The translations under genes and the position numbers were made by a program. The notes under the pieces are model-generated. The model was not told the origin of the DNA. It did not search any database and saw nothing but the letters and a program-made list of their open reading frames with translations. Below, piece after piece: positions 26,359 to 35,831 of a stretch of 64,000 nucleotides of DNA (positions are counted from its first letter, which is position 1; every line of letters begins with the position of its first letter). The stretch is taken from assembly GCF_002285435.1 (NCBI RefSeq), contig NZ_NSBT01000037.1, forward strand, positions 930,001 to 994,000, read 5' to 3'. This stretch comes from Actibacterium ureilyticum (GTDB taxonomy: Bacteria > Pseudomonadota > Alphaproteobacteria > Rhodobacterales > Rhodobacteraceae).

Positions 26359-27852
26359 ATGACCCATGCAGATGTTTTGAAAGCCGCCGGACTGACCGAG
26401 GCGGAATTGCAGGGCGGCACGCTGGCGGTGCAGTCACCGATTGACGGGGCCGTGGTGGCGCATGTGCACGAAACCGGGCCCGAGCAGATGCCCGACATTA
26501 TCGCCCGCGCGCAGGCGGCGTTCAAAGCCTGGCGCAGCGTGCCCGCCCCGCGCCGGGGCGAGTTGGTCCGCCTGCTGGGCGAGGAGCTGCGCGCATCCAA
26601 GGAGGAACTGGCCGCCGTCGTAACGCTGGAAGCCGGCAAGATCCTGTCCGAAGGCCTGGGCGAGGTGCAGGAGATGATCGACATCTGCGACTTTGCCGTC
26701 GGCCAGTCGCGGCAGCTTTACGGGCTGACCATCGCCTCGGAACGGCCCGGTCACCGGATGATGGAAACCTGGCACCCGATGGGGCCCTGTGGCGTGATCA
26801 CCGCGTTCAACTTCCCCGTCGCGGTATGGTCGTGGAACACCGCGCTGGCGCTGGTCTGCGGCGATCCGGTGATCTGGAAACCGTCGGAAAAAACCCCGCT
26901 GACCGCCATGGCCTGCATGAAAATCCTGGACCGCGCGCTGGCCCGGTTCGGCGACGCGCCCGACGGTCTGGTGCAGCTGGTCATCGGCGGGCCCGAGATC
27001 GGCGCGGCGCTGGTCGCCTCGACCGATATCCCGATCCTCAGCGCGACGGGATCGACCCGGATGGGCGGCCAGGTGGGGCCGCAGGTCGCCGCGCGCTGGG
27101 GCCGCCCGATCCTGGAACTGGGCGGCAACAATGCGATGATCGTGGCCCCCTCGGCCGATCTGGAAATGGCCGTGCGCGCCATCGTCTTTTCGGCGGTGGG
27201 CACTGCCGGGCAGCGCTGCACCTCGCTCCGCCGGGTGATCGCGCATCATTCGATCAAGGACGATCTGGTGGCGCGGCTGACGGCGGCCTATGCCAGCCTG
27301 CCCATCGGCGATCCGCGCGACGCCGCCACGCTGATCGGGCCGCTGATCGACCAGGCCAGCGCCGACCGCATGGCAGCGGCCCTGTCCGATGCCACGGCGC
27401 AGGGCGGCACGGTGCATGGCGGCGGCGCGGCCGATTGCGGGATCGGCGGTGCCTATGTCCGGCCCGCGATCGTCGAGATGCCCGCGCAGACCGAGATCGT
27501 GCGCACCGAAACCTTTGCGCCGATCCTGTATGTCATGGGCTATGACGATCTGAACGCGGCCATCGCGCTGCAAAACGACGTGCCGCAGGGGCTGTCATCC
27601 TGCATCTTCACCCTGAACCTGCGCGAGGCCGAGGTGTTCCTGTCCGCCGCTGGCTCGGATTGCGGGATCGCCAACGTCAATATCGGGCCGTCGGGGGCCG
27701 AAATCGGCGGGGCGTTCGGCGGCGAGAAGGAAACCGGCGGCGGGCGCGAAAGCGGCTCGGACGCGTGGAAGGGCTACATGCGGCGCCAGACCAACACGAT
27801 CAATTACTCAGCCGAATTGCCGCTGGCGCAGGACGTGGTGTTCGACATCTAG
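26359..27852 (+). CDS. Aldehyde dehydrogenase, ALDH7-like (2-aminoadipate-6-semialdehyde dehydrogenase)
   Basis: A 497-aa NAD(P)-dependent aldehyde dehydrogenase. Catalytic Glu253 lies in LELGGNNAMI and catalytic Cys287 in GTAGQRCTSL. The GGNNA and AGQRCTSLRR segments are typical of ALDH7A1/AmaB, which oxidises aminoadipate semialdehyde from lysine. Start at 26359 has AGGAG six bases upstream; a longer frame overlaps the E1 stop. Assignment to ALDH7 is firm, the physiological substrate inferred from neighbours. Confidence 0.88.
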   Translation: MTHADVLKAAGLTEAELQGGTLAVQSPIDGAVVAHVHETGPEQMPDIIARAQAAFKAWRSVPAPRRGELVRLLGEELRASKEELAAVVTLEAGKILSEGLGEVQEMIDICDFAVGQSRQLYGLTIASERPGHRMMETWHPMGPCGVITAFNFPVAVWSWNTALALVCGDPVIWKPSEKTPLTAMACMKILDRALARFGDAPDGLVQLVIGGPEIGAALVASTDIPILSATGSTRMGGQVGPQVAARWGRPILELGGNNAMIVAPSADLEMAVRAIVFSAVGTAGQRCTSLRRVIAHHSIKDDLVARLTAAYASLPIGDPRDAATLIGPLIDQASADRMAAALSDATAQGGTVHGGGAADCGIGGAYVRPAIVEMPAQTEIVRTETFAPILYVMGYDDLNAAIALQNDVPQGLSSCIFTLNLREAEVFLSAAGSDCGIANVNIGPSGAEIGGAFGGEKETGGGRESGSDAWKGYMRRQTNTINYSAELPLAQDVVFDI

Positions 27853-27947
27853 GCGTGATCTGCCCCGGCGCAGCGTCGGGGCATATTCCTGTTGCCGTGG
27901 GGCGGCCCGGTGCGGCTAAGCTGGCGCAGCACCAACAGGACGACCCG

Positions 27948-29087
27948 ATGCCCGACAGCCCGGCGATCTTTCCCGCCACCGAATACGCCGCCCGTGTCGC
28001 GCGGCTGCAATCGGGACTGCATCGGGCCGGGATCGACGCGCTGCTGCTGACCACACCGGCGGATGTGTTTTACGTGACCGGTTTCCTGACCCGGTTCTGG
28101 GAAAGCCCCGCGCGGCCCTGGTTCATCGTGGTGCCCGCCCAGGGCGATCCGGTCGCCGTGATCCCGGCCATCGGCGCTGAGCTGATGGGACGCACCTGGA
28201 TCAGCGATATCCGCACCTGGCCCGCGCCCGACCCGCAGGATGACGGCGTCGGGCTGCTGACCGATACGCTGGCAACGCTGGTCCCCGAAGGCGGGCAGAT
28301 CGGCATCCCGATGGGTCTGGAAACCCACCTGCGGATGCCGCTGGCCGATTACCACCGCCTGCGCGACCTGCTGGCCCCGCGCCGGTTCGTGGATGCGACC
28401 GCATTGGTGCAGCGCGTGCGCGAGATCAAGTCCGAAGCCGAGATCGCCAAGATCCGCGCGACCTGCGCCGTGGCGGACCGGGCCTTTGCCCGCGTGCCGG
28501 AATTTGCCGGGGTCGGCCGACCGCTCGACCGGGTGTTCCGCGATTTTCAGATCGCGCTGCTGCAGGAAGGCGCCGATTGGGTCAGCTATGTCGCCGGCGG
28601 CGCGGGCCCCGGCGGTTATGGCGATGTGATCTCACCCGCCGATGCGCGGCCACTGGCGCGCGGCGATGTGCTGATGCTGGACACCGGCGCGGTGCGCGAC
28701 GGGTATTTCTGCGATTTCGACCGCAACTTTGCCATCGGCGCCGCCAGCGATGCCGCCAAACGCGCCCATGCGGCACTGTTTGCCGCGACCGAGCGTGCCT
28801 TGCGCGATCTGCACGCGATCCTGTGGGATGCGCTGATTGCCCGGGACGCCACGCCACTGGACGGGCGGCTGGGGCACGGTCTGGGCCTGACGCTGACGGA
28901 ATGGCCCTCGCTGTCGGCAAAGGATAACACGGTGCTGCGGACGGGGATGGTGCTGACGCTGGAACCGGGCGTGGAAATCGAGAAGGGCAAGATCATGGTG
29001 CATGAGGAAAACATCGCCCTGCGCGACACCGGGCCGGAACTGCTGTCGCAACGCACGCTCGACACCCTGCCCGAGATCGACACATGA
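27948..29087 (+). CDS. M24-family metallopeptidase (Xaa-Pro dipeptidase/creatinase-like)
   Basis: A 379-aa M24 hydrolase with a creatinase N-terminal domain (VFYVTGFLTRFWESPARPW) and a complete pita-bread metal site: DTGAVRDGYFCDFDRN (two Asp), LGHGLGLTLTEWPSL (His), LEPGVE (Glu) and VHEENIAL (Glu). Start at 27948 follows AACAGGACG. Unlike the DoeA-like protein at 8494, it keeps the classical ligands. It is coupled with the EutA-like gene (4-base overlap), as in several amino-acid or ectoine derivative catabolic operons. Substrate unknown. Confidence 0.82.
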   Translation: MPDSPAIFPATEYAARVARLQSGLHRAGIDALLLTTPADVFYVTGFLTRFWESPARPWFIVVPAQGDPVAVIPAIGAELMGRTWISDIRTWPAPDPQDDGVGLLTDTLATLVPEGGQIGIPMGLETHLRMPLADYHRLRDLLAPRRFVDATALVQRVREIKSEAEIAKIRATCAVADRAFARVPEFAGVGRPLDRVFRDFQIALLQEGADWVSYVAGGAGPGGYGDVISPADARPLARGDVLMLDTGAVRDGYFCDFDRNFAIGAASDAAKRAHAALFAATERALRDLHAILWDALIARDATPLDGRLGHGLGLTLTEWPSLSAKDNTVLRTGMVLTLEPGVEIEKGKIMVHEENIALRDTGPELLSQRTLDTLPEIDT

Positions 29088-29824
29088 TCCGCGCGCCCTA
29101 TCGCCTGGCCACACCCACCGGCGCGACGTTGGGCCTTGTGGTGCTGCAATCGGATGAAACGGTCGAACAGGACATCCGCCGGCTGTTTCCCTACCCGGAT
29201 ACCGCGCTGCATTTCACGCGCATCCCCTCGGGCGCGGCGGTGACGCCCGAAACACTGACCCAGATGAAAACCGACCTGCCGCGTGCGGTATCACTGTTGC
29301 CGCCATCGGCCAGCTTCGACGTGATCGGCTATGCCTGCACCTCGGGCGCGACGATGATCGGGGCGGCGGCCGTGCATGCGCTGGTCGCCGACAATGCCCG
29401 GACCCGCGCCGTCACCGACCCGTTGACCGCCGCGCTGGCCGCGCTGAACAGCCTGCAAGCGCGCAGCATCGCCATCGTCTCGCCCTATATCGACACGGTG
29501 GCCGCGCCCATGCGCCGCGCGTTCGAGGCCGGCGGGATCAACGTGCGCGAAACCGTATCCTTCGGCGAAGAGACCGAGGCCCGCGTCGCCCGGATCGACG
29601 CCGCATCGATCCGCGACGCGGCGCTGCTGGCGGCCCGGACGCCGGGCATCGACGCGCTGTTCCTGTCCTGCACCAATCTGCGCACGCTGGACGTGATCGA
29701 CGATCTGGAAGACCGGCTGAACCTGCCGGTGCTGAGCAGCAATCAGGTGCTGGCCTGGCACATGGCCGTTCATGCCGGGTTGCCGCTGCCCGGCCTTGGC
29801 CCGAGACGGCTGTTCCGACAATAA
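29084..29824 (+). CDS. Maleate cis-trans isomerase / Asp-Glu racemase superfamily protein (EutA-like)
   Basis: A 246-aa Asp/Glu racemase-fold protein with two catalytic-type cysteines: IGYACTSGAT and FLSCTNLRT. Both motifs match the maleate isomerase/arylmalonate decarboxylase group. Ectoine-utilisation protein EutA belongs here too. ATG overlaps the upstream stop (ATGA). Precise role unknown. Confidence 0.78.
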   Translation: MIRAPYRLATPTGATLGLVVLQSDETVEQDIRRLFPYPDTALHFTRIPSGAAVTPETLTQMKTDLPRAVSLLPPSASFDVIGYACTSGATMIGAAAVHALVADNARTRAVTDPLTAALAALNSLQARSIAIVSPYIDTVAAPMRRAFEAGGINVRETVSFGEETEARVARIDAASIRDAALLAARTPGIDALFLSCTNLRTLDVIDDLEDRLNLPVLSSNQVLAWHMAVHAGLPLPGLGPRRLFRQ

Positions 29825-29995
29825 GGGCGGCCGTGAGCGGGTGGATTCGCTCGCCAGGCGCCACGCGCCCCAGCCAACAAAGGCAGAAATTGCGACCGTA
29901 ATGCGCACAGTCCGCGCGCAATCGGGATAAAAACGATGCAATTGCGATCTGCGGGCGGATGCTGCGCACGCGAGACTGGACAATCCGCCACCGGG

Positions 29996-30012
29996 GTTTC
30001 CACCATGGAAAC
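29996..30012. repeat. Inverted repeat upstream of nifA (first)
   Basis: GTTTCCA-CCA-TGGAAAC, a perfect 7-3-7 inverted repeat about 80 bases before the nifA start. It may be an operator for a nifA regulator. No sigma-54 or TGT-N10-ACA element was found in the 267-base gap before nifA. Confidence 0.45.
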
Positions 30013-30031
30013 GGTGTAAGGGGTCCAGCCA

Positions 30032-30049
30032 GACCGATTCCGATCGGTC
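30032..30049. repeat. Inverted repeat upstream of nifA (second)
   Basis: GACCGAT-TCCG-ATCGGTC, a perfect 7-4-7 inverted repeat about 43 bases before the nifA start codon. It may be an operator or a 5'-leader hairpin. Confidence 0.45.
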
Positions 30050-30091
30050 CGCGTTGCCAGATCAGGCATTTCCTTGAAAGGCCATTAAGCC

Positions 30092-31840
30092 ATGCACTTC
30101 GACGTTGCAGAGCCAATTCGTGTCATTTCCTCGGCCTCCCGCCGGCCCAGCGATCACAGTGCGACGCGGGAAACCGAAATCTCGTCGCTTGAGACGCTGT
30201 TCGAAATCTCGAAGATCCTGACCGGCGCGGTCGATCCCGTTGCCGCGATGCCGGGGGTGTTTTCCGTGCTGTCGTCCTTCATGGGGCTGGAGCACGGATC
30301 GCTTGCGCTGATCTCGGAACCCGATACCCGGCGTGGGGCGCGGCCCGGGCAGAACCCGTTCATCCTGGCCGCCACCGAACACGGCACGGCTGAGAACCTG
30401 TCGCGCAAGACGCCGCGCCCGAACCGCGCGGTCGAGATGGTGATGCTGACCGGTGTGCCGCTGGTGTCGCTTGATATCGTCGGGGAGTTCGGCCGCGATG
30501 CGCTGCCGCCGCGAGTCGACCCGGGCAAGCACGCGCTGATCGCCGTACCCGTGCGCGCCGAGCCGCATCTGCCGCTGGTCGTGGGGGTGCTGACCGTCTA
30601 TCGCCCCTTTGTCGATGACCCCGCGCGCGAGGTCGCCAACGATCTGCGGGTCATGTCGATGATCGCCTCGGTGCTGGAACAGTCGCTGCGGTTCCGCCGC
30701 GCCGTCGCACGCGACCGCGAACGGCTGTTCCGCGAGGCCGGCAATGCGCTGAAGGCCGCGCAGGAGGTTCACGAGCCCGTCGAGCCGCTGGCGCCCGAAC
30801 AGGGGATTGTCGGCGAAAGCCCGGTGATCCTGTCGGTGATCAAACGCATCCGCAAGGTGGCCAAGACATCGGCCCAGGTTCTGCTGCGTGGCGAAAGCGG
30901 CACCGGCAAAGAGCTGTTTGCGCGCGCCATCCACCAGCTGAGCGACCGCGCCGACAAGCCCTTCGTCAAGGTGAACTGCGCCGCGTTGAGCGAAACCCTG
31001 CTGGAGACAGAGCTGTTCGGGCATGAAAAGGGCTCGTTCACCGGCGCCACGACCCAGCGCAAGGGCCGGTTCGAACTGGCCGATGGCGGCACGCTGTTCC
31101 TGGACGAGATCGGCGAGATCAACCCCGAGTTCCAGACAAAGCTGCTGCGGGTCCTGCAAGAGGGCGAGTTCGAACGCGTGGGCGGCACCAAGACGCTGAA
31201 GGTCGATGTCCGCCTTGTGACCGCGACCAACCGCGATCTGGAAGCCGATGTCGCGCAGGGCAAATTCCGCGCCGACCTGTATTTCCGGATCTGCGTCGTG
31301 CCGATCCAGCTGCCGCCGCTGCGCGAACGGCCCGAGGATATCCCGGAGCTTGCCCAGACCTTCCTGACCCGTTTCAACCAGGAAAACGGCACCTCGATCG
31401 GGCTGTCGCATGACGCGCTGGACACGCTTGTGGGCTGCCGGTTCCCCGGCAACGTGCGCGAGCTGGAAAACTGCGTCAACCGCAGCGCCGCGCTGTGCGA
31501 GGGCGATGTGATCCGGGAACAGGACATGGCCTGCACCCAGGGCACTTGCCTGTCGGCCCTGCTGTGGCGGATGCAGAACAACTCGATGACCCCCATCGAA
31601 AGCCTGTCGGCGGGCGAGGTCGTCTTTCCCGCCACGCCCAACACCCCCAACCCGCGCGCCACGACGCCGCGCGCGCCGGTGCAGCCGCGTAAATCCACCA
31701 ATACCGAACGTGACGAACTGATCCAGGCCATGGAACAGGCCGGGTGGGTTCAGGCCAAGGCGGCCCGGCTTCTGGGCCTGACGCCGCGCCAGATCGGCTA
31801 TGCGCTGAAAAAGCACAATATCGAGATCAAGAAGATCTGA
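30092..31840 (+). CDS. nifA: Nif-specific sigma-54 transcriptional activator NifA
   Basis: A 582-aa enhancer-binding protein that activates nif promoters with sigma-54. Domains: GAF (about 30-195), AAA+ (about 235-470) with Walker A GESGTGKE at 267-274, sigma-54-contact loop GSFTGA (variant of GAFTGA), Walker [10 protein letters not shown], and a C-terminal Fis-type HTH (about 540-580) ending [12 protein letters not shown]. The AAA+/linker junction carries C-X11-C-X19-C-X4-C (from GCRFPGN to CTQGTC), the motif of oxygen-sensitive alphaproteobacterial NifA. Monocistronic head of the island; AAAGG lies before the start. Confidence 0.97.
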   Translation: MHFDVAEPIRVISSASRRPSDHSATRETEISSLETLFEISKILTGAVDPVAAMPGVFSVLSSFMGLEHGSLALISEPDTRRGARPGQNPFILAATEHGTAENLSRKTPRPNRAVEMVMLTGVPLVSLDIVGEFGRDALPPRVDPGKHALIAVPVRAEPHLPLVVGVLTVYRPFVDDPAREVANDLRVMSMIASVLEQSLRFRRAVARDRERLFREAGNALKAAQEVHEPVEPLAPEQGIVGESPVILSVIKRIRKVAKTSAQVLLRGESGTGKELFARAIHQLSDRADKPFVKVNCAALSETLLETELFGHEKGSFTGATTQRKGRFELADGGTLFLDEIGEINPEFQTKLLRVLQEGEFERVGGTKTLKVDVRLVTATNRDLEADVAQGKFRADLYFRICVVPIQLPPLRERPEDIPELAQTFLTRFNQENGTSIGLSHDALDTLVGCRFPGNVRELENCVNRSAALCEGDVIREQDMACTQGTCLSALLWRMQNNSMTPIESLSAGEVVFPATPNTPNPRATTPRAPVQPRKSTNTERDELIQAMEQAGWVQAKAARLLGLTPRQIGYALKKHNIEIKKI

Positions 31841-31882
31841 TCCGCCCCCCCCGGCCCCTTTCCCATTTTCTGTAATTGTCGA

Positions 31883-31918
31883 TGTCGGTTTCGCGACGGC
31901 TTTGTCGGCCCCGCAACG
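31883..31918 (+). promoter_or_regulatory. Candidate tandem NifA-binding sites upstream of nifB
   Basis: Two 5-of-6 matches to TGT-N10-ACA: TGTCGGTTTCGCGACG (31883-31898) and TGTCGGCCCCGCAACG (31903-31918), spaced 20 bases centre to centre (two helix turns). They lie about 45-75 bases before the -24 element. Confidence 0.55.
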
Positions 31919-31960
31919 GGCGCGCAAATATTATCCCCCTGATTTCACGTGATAATATCT

Positions 31961-31975
31961 TGGCACGCCCCTTGC
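31961..31975 (+). promoter_or_regulatory. Sigma-54 promoter of the nifB operon
   Basis: TGGCACGCCCCTTGC: GG and GC dinucleotides at consensus 12-base spacing. nifB starts 44 bases downstream. Confidence 0.92.
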
Positions 31976-32018
31976 TTTGATCCTTTCAGGAACACGCGTA
32001 GTCAGAAAGGAACAGCGC

Positions 32019-33506
32019 ATGACAGAGAATGTTATCTCGCTTGGCGGTCTGCAGGTGACAAGCCGCGACGCCCTCAGCAAGGCCATGGAAAGTTCCGGCT
32101 GCGAAAGTTCGGCCTGCGGCACATCGGACGGCCCCGCCGACATGGCGCCCGAGGTCTGGGAAAAGGTCAAGGATCACCCCTGCTATTCCGAAGAGGCGCA
32201 TCACTACTTCGCCCGCATGCACGTGGCCGTGGCGCCGGCGTGTAACATTCAATGCAACTACTGCAACCGCAAATACGACTGTGCCAATGAAAGCCGCCCC
32301 GGCGTCGTGTCGGAACGACTGACCCCCGATGGCGCGGCCCGCAAGGTGATCGCCGTTGCCAACGAGATCCCCCAGCTGTCGGTGCTGGGCATCGCCGGCC
32401 CCGGCGACAGCGCCTATGACTGGCGCAAGACCAAGGCGACATTCCAGCAGGTGGTGCAGGATCTGCCCGACATCAAGCTGTGCCTGTCCACCAACGGCCT
32501 GGCCCTGCCTGACCACGTGGACGAGTTGATGGATATGAACATCGATCACGTCACCCTGACAATCAACATGATCGACCCCGAGATCGGGACGAAGATTTAT
32601 CCCTGGATCTTCTATGACCACCGCCGGATCGAAGGGCTGGAAGCCAGCCAGATCCTGCATGAACGGCAGATGCAAAGCCTGGACATGCTGTCCGAACGCG
32701 GCATCCTGGTGAAGGTCAATTCGGTGATGATCCCCGGCATCAACGACAAACACCTGCTGGAGGTCAACAAAGAGGTCAAGAAGCGCGGCGCGTTCCTGCA
32801 CAACATCATGCCGCTGATCTCGGACCCCGCGCATGGCACCGTCTTCGGCCTGAACGGCCAGCGTGGCCCGACCGCAGCCGAGCTGAAGGAACTGCAGGAC
32901 GCCTGTGCCGGTGGGGCCAACCTGATGAAGCATTGCCGCCAGTGCCGCGCCGACGCGGTCGGCCTGCTGGGCGAGGATCGCGGCCAGGAATTCACCATGG
33001 ATCAGGTGCCCGAGCAGGTCACATACGATCCCAGCAAGCGCGAGGCCTATCGCGAATGGGTGGCCGAGGAACGTGGCGAACGCCGCGCTGCCGCGCAGGA
33101 GGCCAGGACCGAAACCGCCGCGGCAGTCACCAGCGACGCCGATGCGATGCTGATTGCCGTGGCCACCAAGGGCGGCGGCCGGATCAACCAGCATTTCGGC
33201 CATGCGACCGAATTCCAGATTTTCGAGGTCGACGCCCAGGGCGTGCGCTTCGTCACCCACCGGCGCTGCGACAATTACTGCGTCGGCGGCTATGGCGAAG
33301 AGGACAAGCTGGAGCTGGTGATCAAGACGCTGGAGGGGATTGACACGATCCTGTGCGCCAAGATCGGCGATTGCCCGCGCGAGGATCTGGCCGCCGCCGG
33401 GATCGAGGCGATCCAGGACTATGCCTATGACTATATCGAAACGGCGGTCTCGGCGGTCTATCGCGCGCGGATGGGCCAGCCTGCAACCGAAGCCGAAATC
33501 GCCTGA
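32019..33506 (+). CDS. nifB: FeMo-cofactor biosynthesis radical SAM protein NifB (NifB-NifX fusion)
   Basis: A 495-aa radical SAM enzyme that builds NifB-co, the 8Fe-9S-C core of FeMo-co. The radical SAM motif CNIQCNYC lies near residue 75-82, followed by YDCANESRPGVVSE. The C-terminal ~120 residues form a NifX/dinitrogenase-cofactor-binding domain (LIAVATKGGGRINQHFGHA) found in the longer NifB form. Additional Cys in KHCRQCRADAVGLLGED bind the K-cluster. Start at 32019 is preceded by AAAGGAA. Confidence 0.97.
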   Translation: MTENVISLGGLQVTSRDALSKAMESSGCESSACGTSDGPADMAPEVWEKVKDHPCYSEEAHHYFARMHVAVAPACNIQCNYCNRKYDCANESRPGVVSERLTPDGAARKVIAVANEIPQLSVLGIAGPGDSAYDWRKTKATFQQVVQDLPDIKLCLSTNGLALPDHVDELMDMNIDHVTLTINMIDPEIGTKIYPWIFYDHRRIEGLEASQILHERQMQSLDMLSERGILVKVNSVMIPGINDKHLLEVNKEVKKRGAFLHNIMPLISDPAHGTVFGLNGQRGPTAAELKELQDACAGGANLMKHCRQCRADAVGLLGEDRGQEFTMDQVPEQVTYDPSKREAYREWVAEERGERRAAAQEARTETAAAVTSDADAMLIAVATKGGGRINQHFGHATEFQIFEVDAQGVRFVTHRRCDNYCVGGYGEEDKLELVIKTLEGIDTILCAKIGDCPREDLAAAGIEAIQDYAYDYIETAVSAVYRARMGQPATEAEIA

Positions 33507-33734
<228 letters not shown>

Positions 33735-33738
33735 GCCG

Positions 33739-34509
33739 ATGCCCGAGGGTCCCGCCCCCGTCGACTGGCAGGGCACCGCGCTGGATTGCGCACGGTGCCG
33801 GTTCCGGGCGCGCCTGGACCTGGGGCGCTGCGGCTTGCGATGGGCCTGTGTGCATGACCGCTATGCCAAGCGGATCGAACGGTTCTTCGTGCTGAACCCG
33901 GAACTGGCCGACGATTGTCTACGCATGCCCTATTTCGAAACCCGCATCAACGCGGCGCGGGTGGCCACGCTGTTCCGCCTGCCGCCGCTGCTGAATGATC
34001 CCGATGCCGGGGTGCGGGCGATGGCGGTGCTGCGCCTGCCGGTCAGCCACGCGCGACGGCGGATCAAGGATCCCGACCGCCGAGTGCGGATCGCGGTGGC
34101 CCATCGCCTGCCATCGGACGAACTGCTGCCGATGCTGTCCGATCCCGACAATTACGTCCGTCAGATCGCGGTGCGGCGGGCCGAACCCGGCACCCTGCCC
34201 GCCCTGCTGGGCGACGCAGACCCCGAGATCCGCCGCGTGATCGTGCGCCGCATCCGCCCCGACTGGCTGACCGCGTTCATCACCGATCCCGATCCGCTGG
34301 TGCGGCGCGACGCCGCCCATCGCATCGCGCCCGAACGGCTGCACGGGTTTGCCGCCGATCCCGATATTCGGGTGCGCCACGCGGTGGCCGAACGCGCGCC
34401 CCGCCCGGTGCTGGAAACCCTGCTGCACGACCCCGAGGCGCTGATCCGCGAAACCGCGGCCGAACGGCTAGCCGCCCCCACACAGGAGACACCCCATGTC
34501 GACCGATGA
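33739..34509 (+). CDS. Leucine-rich repeat variant (LRV) protein with N-terminal Fe-S motif
   Basis: A 256-aa protein. The N-terminus has four Cys (DCARCRF, GRCGLRWACVH) for a 4Fe-4S cluster, as in Azotobacter LRV. At least seven tandem degenerate helical repeats follow (consensus DPDxxVRxAVAxRxP), from about residue 70 to the end. The last 14 bases overlap nifZ. LRV proteins recur in nif clusters near nifB but their role is unknown; the repeats suggest protein-protein interaction, perhaps redox-dependent. Confidence 0.88.
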   Translation: MPEGPAPVDWQGTALDCARCRFRARLDLGRCGLRWACVHDRYAKRIERFFVLNPELADDCLRMPYFETRINAARVATLFRLPPLLNDPDAGVRAMAVLRLPVSHARRRIKDPDRRVRIAVAHRLPSDELLPMLSDPDNYVRQIAVRRAEPGTLPALLGDADPEIRRVIVRRIRPDWLTAFITDPDPLVRRDAAHRIAPERLHGFAADPDIRVRHAVAERAPRPVLETLLHDPEALIRETAAERLAAPTQETPHVDR

Positions 34510-34789
34510 CCGCGAGATCGAGGTCTATAGCCCGCCTGTCTTTCTGCCGGGGGACAAGGTGGTTTCGAAGAAGAACGTCAAGAATGACGGCACCATGTTC
34601 GGCAAGGAGATCGGCGAGGTCGTCGTGCGCAAGGGCGATGTTGGATACGTCCGCGATATCGGCACGTTTCTACAGCAATTCTACATCTATGCCGTCGACT
34701 TCATCGAGCGCGGTTCGATCGTCGGCATGCGCGCCCGCGAATTGACCAGCCTCGCCGAACCGGCCACCGAAAAGGAGAAGACATCATGA
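34496..34789 (+). CDS. nifZ: Nitrogen fixation protein NifZ
   Basis: A 97-aa NifZ, required for maturing the second P-cluster of NifDK. Typical segments: FLPGDKVVSKKNVKNDGT, EIGEVVVRKGDVGYVRDIG and LQQFYIYAVDFIERG. Start overlaps the LRV gene; ends overlapping nifT as ATGA. Confidence 0.95.
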   Translation: MSTDDREIEVYSPPVFLPGDKVVSKKNVKNDGTMFGKEIGEVVVRKGDVGYVRDIGTFLQQFYIYAVDFIERGSIVGMRARELTSLAEPATEKEKTS

Positions 34790-34998
34790 AGATCATGGTT
34801 CGCAAGACCCCCAAGGGCACCGAGGTCTATGTGCCCAAGAAAGACCTGGAAGAGATGGTGGTCGAAACCGAAAAGCCGGGCCTGTGGGGCGGCTGGGCGC
34901 GGCTGTCGAATGGCTGGATGCTGGAAATGCCCGCCTTTCCCGAGCCGCCCAAGATGCCGATCACCGTCGATGCCCGGCGCCTGGCGGATGCGGAGTGA
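34786..34998 (+). CDS. nifT: Nitrogen fixation protein NifT/FixU
   Basis: A 70-aa NifT: MKIMVRKTPKGTEVYVPKKD then LWGGWARLSNGWMLEMP. Function unclear; dispensable in studied strains. ATG overlaps the nifZ stop and AAGGAG lies upstream. Confidence 0.94.
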   Translation: MKIMVRKTPKGTEVYVPKKDLEEMVVETEKPGLWGGWARLSNGWMLEMPAFPEPPKMPITVDARRLADAE

Positions 34999-35003
34999 CG
35001 AAG

Positions 35004-35831
35004 ATGAGCGATATGGACAAGCTGAACGCCGCATTGGATGCCGTCGCCGCAGGCCGGATGATCCCCTATCTCGGGCCCGGCATCGCCGGGTTGAGCGATG
35101 CGGTTCCAGCCTCGCCCGAGGCGCTGTGCGCGCGGATCGAGGCCGAGGTGCGGGTGCCGAAACGGTCCACCGGCAACCTGTGGTCCGCTGCGCAATATGT
35201 CGAAAGCCGCAAGTTTCGCGCCACGCTGGACGACATCATGCACCGCGCCTTTGCCCCCGGGCTGGGACAGGCGAACGCGGTGCACAAGGCGCTGGCGGCC
35301 ATGCGCCCGCCGATGATCGTCGACACCTGGTATGACGACGGGATGCTGGCGGCGCTTGACGGGCAATCCGGCTGGGGCTGGGTTCAGGGCGTCAGCCGCA
35401 ATGGCGAATGGATCGAGATCTGGACCCGAACCTATGCCCCCGACGGGACCGAACGCGCCGAAGGCCCCGACAGCGGCTGGGAAACGCTGGTCTACAAACC
35501 GCACGGCATGGCGCGCAAGGGGTCGAGTTTTCTGATGTCGGACAGCGACTATGTCGAGGTCCTGACAGAGATCGACATCCAGACCCCGATCCCGGACGAG
35601 GTCCGCACCCGCCGCACCGACCGCGGCTTTCTGTTCCTGGGCTGCCGGTTCGACGACCAGATGCTGCGCATCTTCGCGCGCCAGATCGCCAAGCGGTCGG
35701 GCGGCCAGCATGTCGCGGTGATCGAGGGCGAGCTGACCCGGATGGAACGGAAATTCCTGGACGAGCTGAACATCACCCGGCTGGACCTGCCGGTATCGGC
35801 CATCACGGACGCGCTGGCCGCCACGGTCTGA
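35004..35831 (+). CDS. Nif-associated SIR2-like domain protein
   Basis: A 275-aa protein of the SIR2-like group found between nifT and nifH in several diazotrophs. The region around GRMIPYLGPGIAGLS resembles the nucleotide-binding start of the SIR2-like fold. Later hydrophobic strand GFLFLGCRFDDQMLRIFARQ is the C-terminal SIR2-like signature ('FxG-S/C-x-x-D'). The classical catalytic His of sirtuins is not evident. Likely NAD or nucleotide-binding; no function known. Stop overlaps the next start as TGATG. Confidence 0.75.
   Translation: MSDMDKLNAALDAVAAGRMIPYLGPGIAGLSDAVPASPEALCARIEAEVRVPKRSTGNLWSAAQYVESRKFRATLDDIMHRAFAPGLGQANAVHKALAAMRPPMIVDTWYDDGMLAALDGQSGWGWVQGVSRNGEWIEIWTRTYAPDGTERAEGPDSGWETLVYKPHGMARKGSSFLMSDSDYVEVLTEIDIQTPIPDEVRTRRTDRGFLFLGCRFDDQMLRIFARQIAKRSGGQHVAVIEGELTRMERKFLDELNITRLDLPVSAITDALAATV

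Noticed and set aside
29084-29824. Assigning the racemase-fold gene and both M24 genes to a complete ectoine-degradation operon
   Set aside because: doeB/eutE, doeC/D and the uptake genes are missing, and the two M24 genes are some 19 kb apart.
31920-31960. Possible extra NifA site or FNR-type box just before nifB
   Set aside because: The region is AT-rich (ATATTATC, GATAATATC) but fits neither TGT-N10-ACA nor TTGAT-N4-ATCAA.
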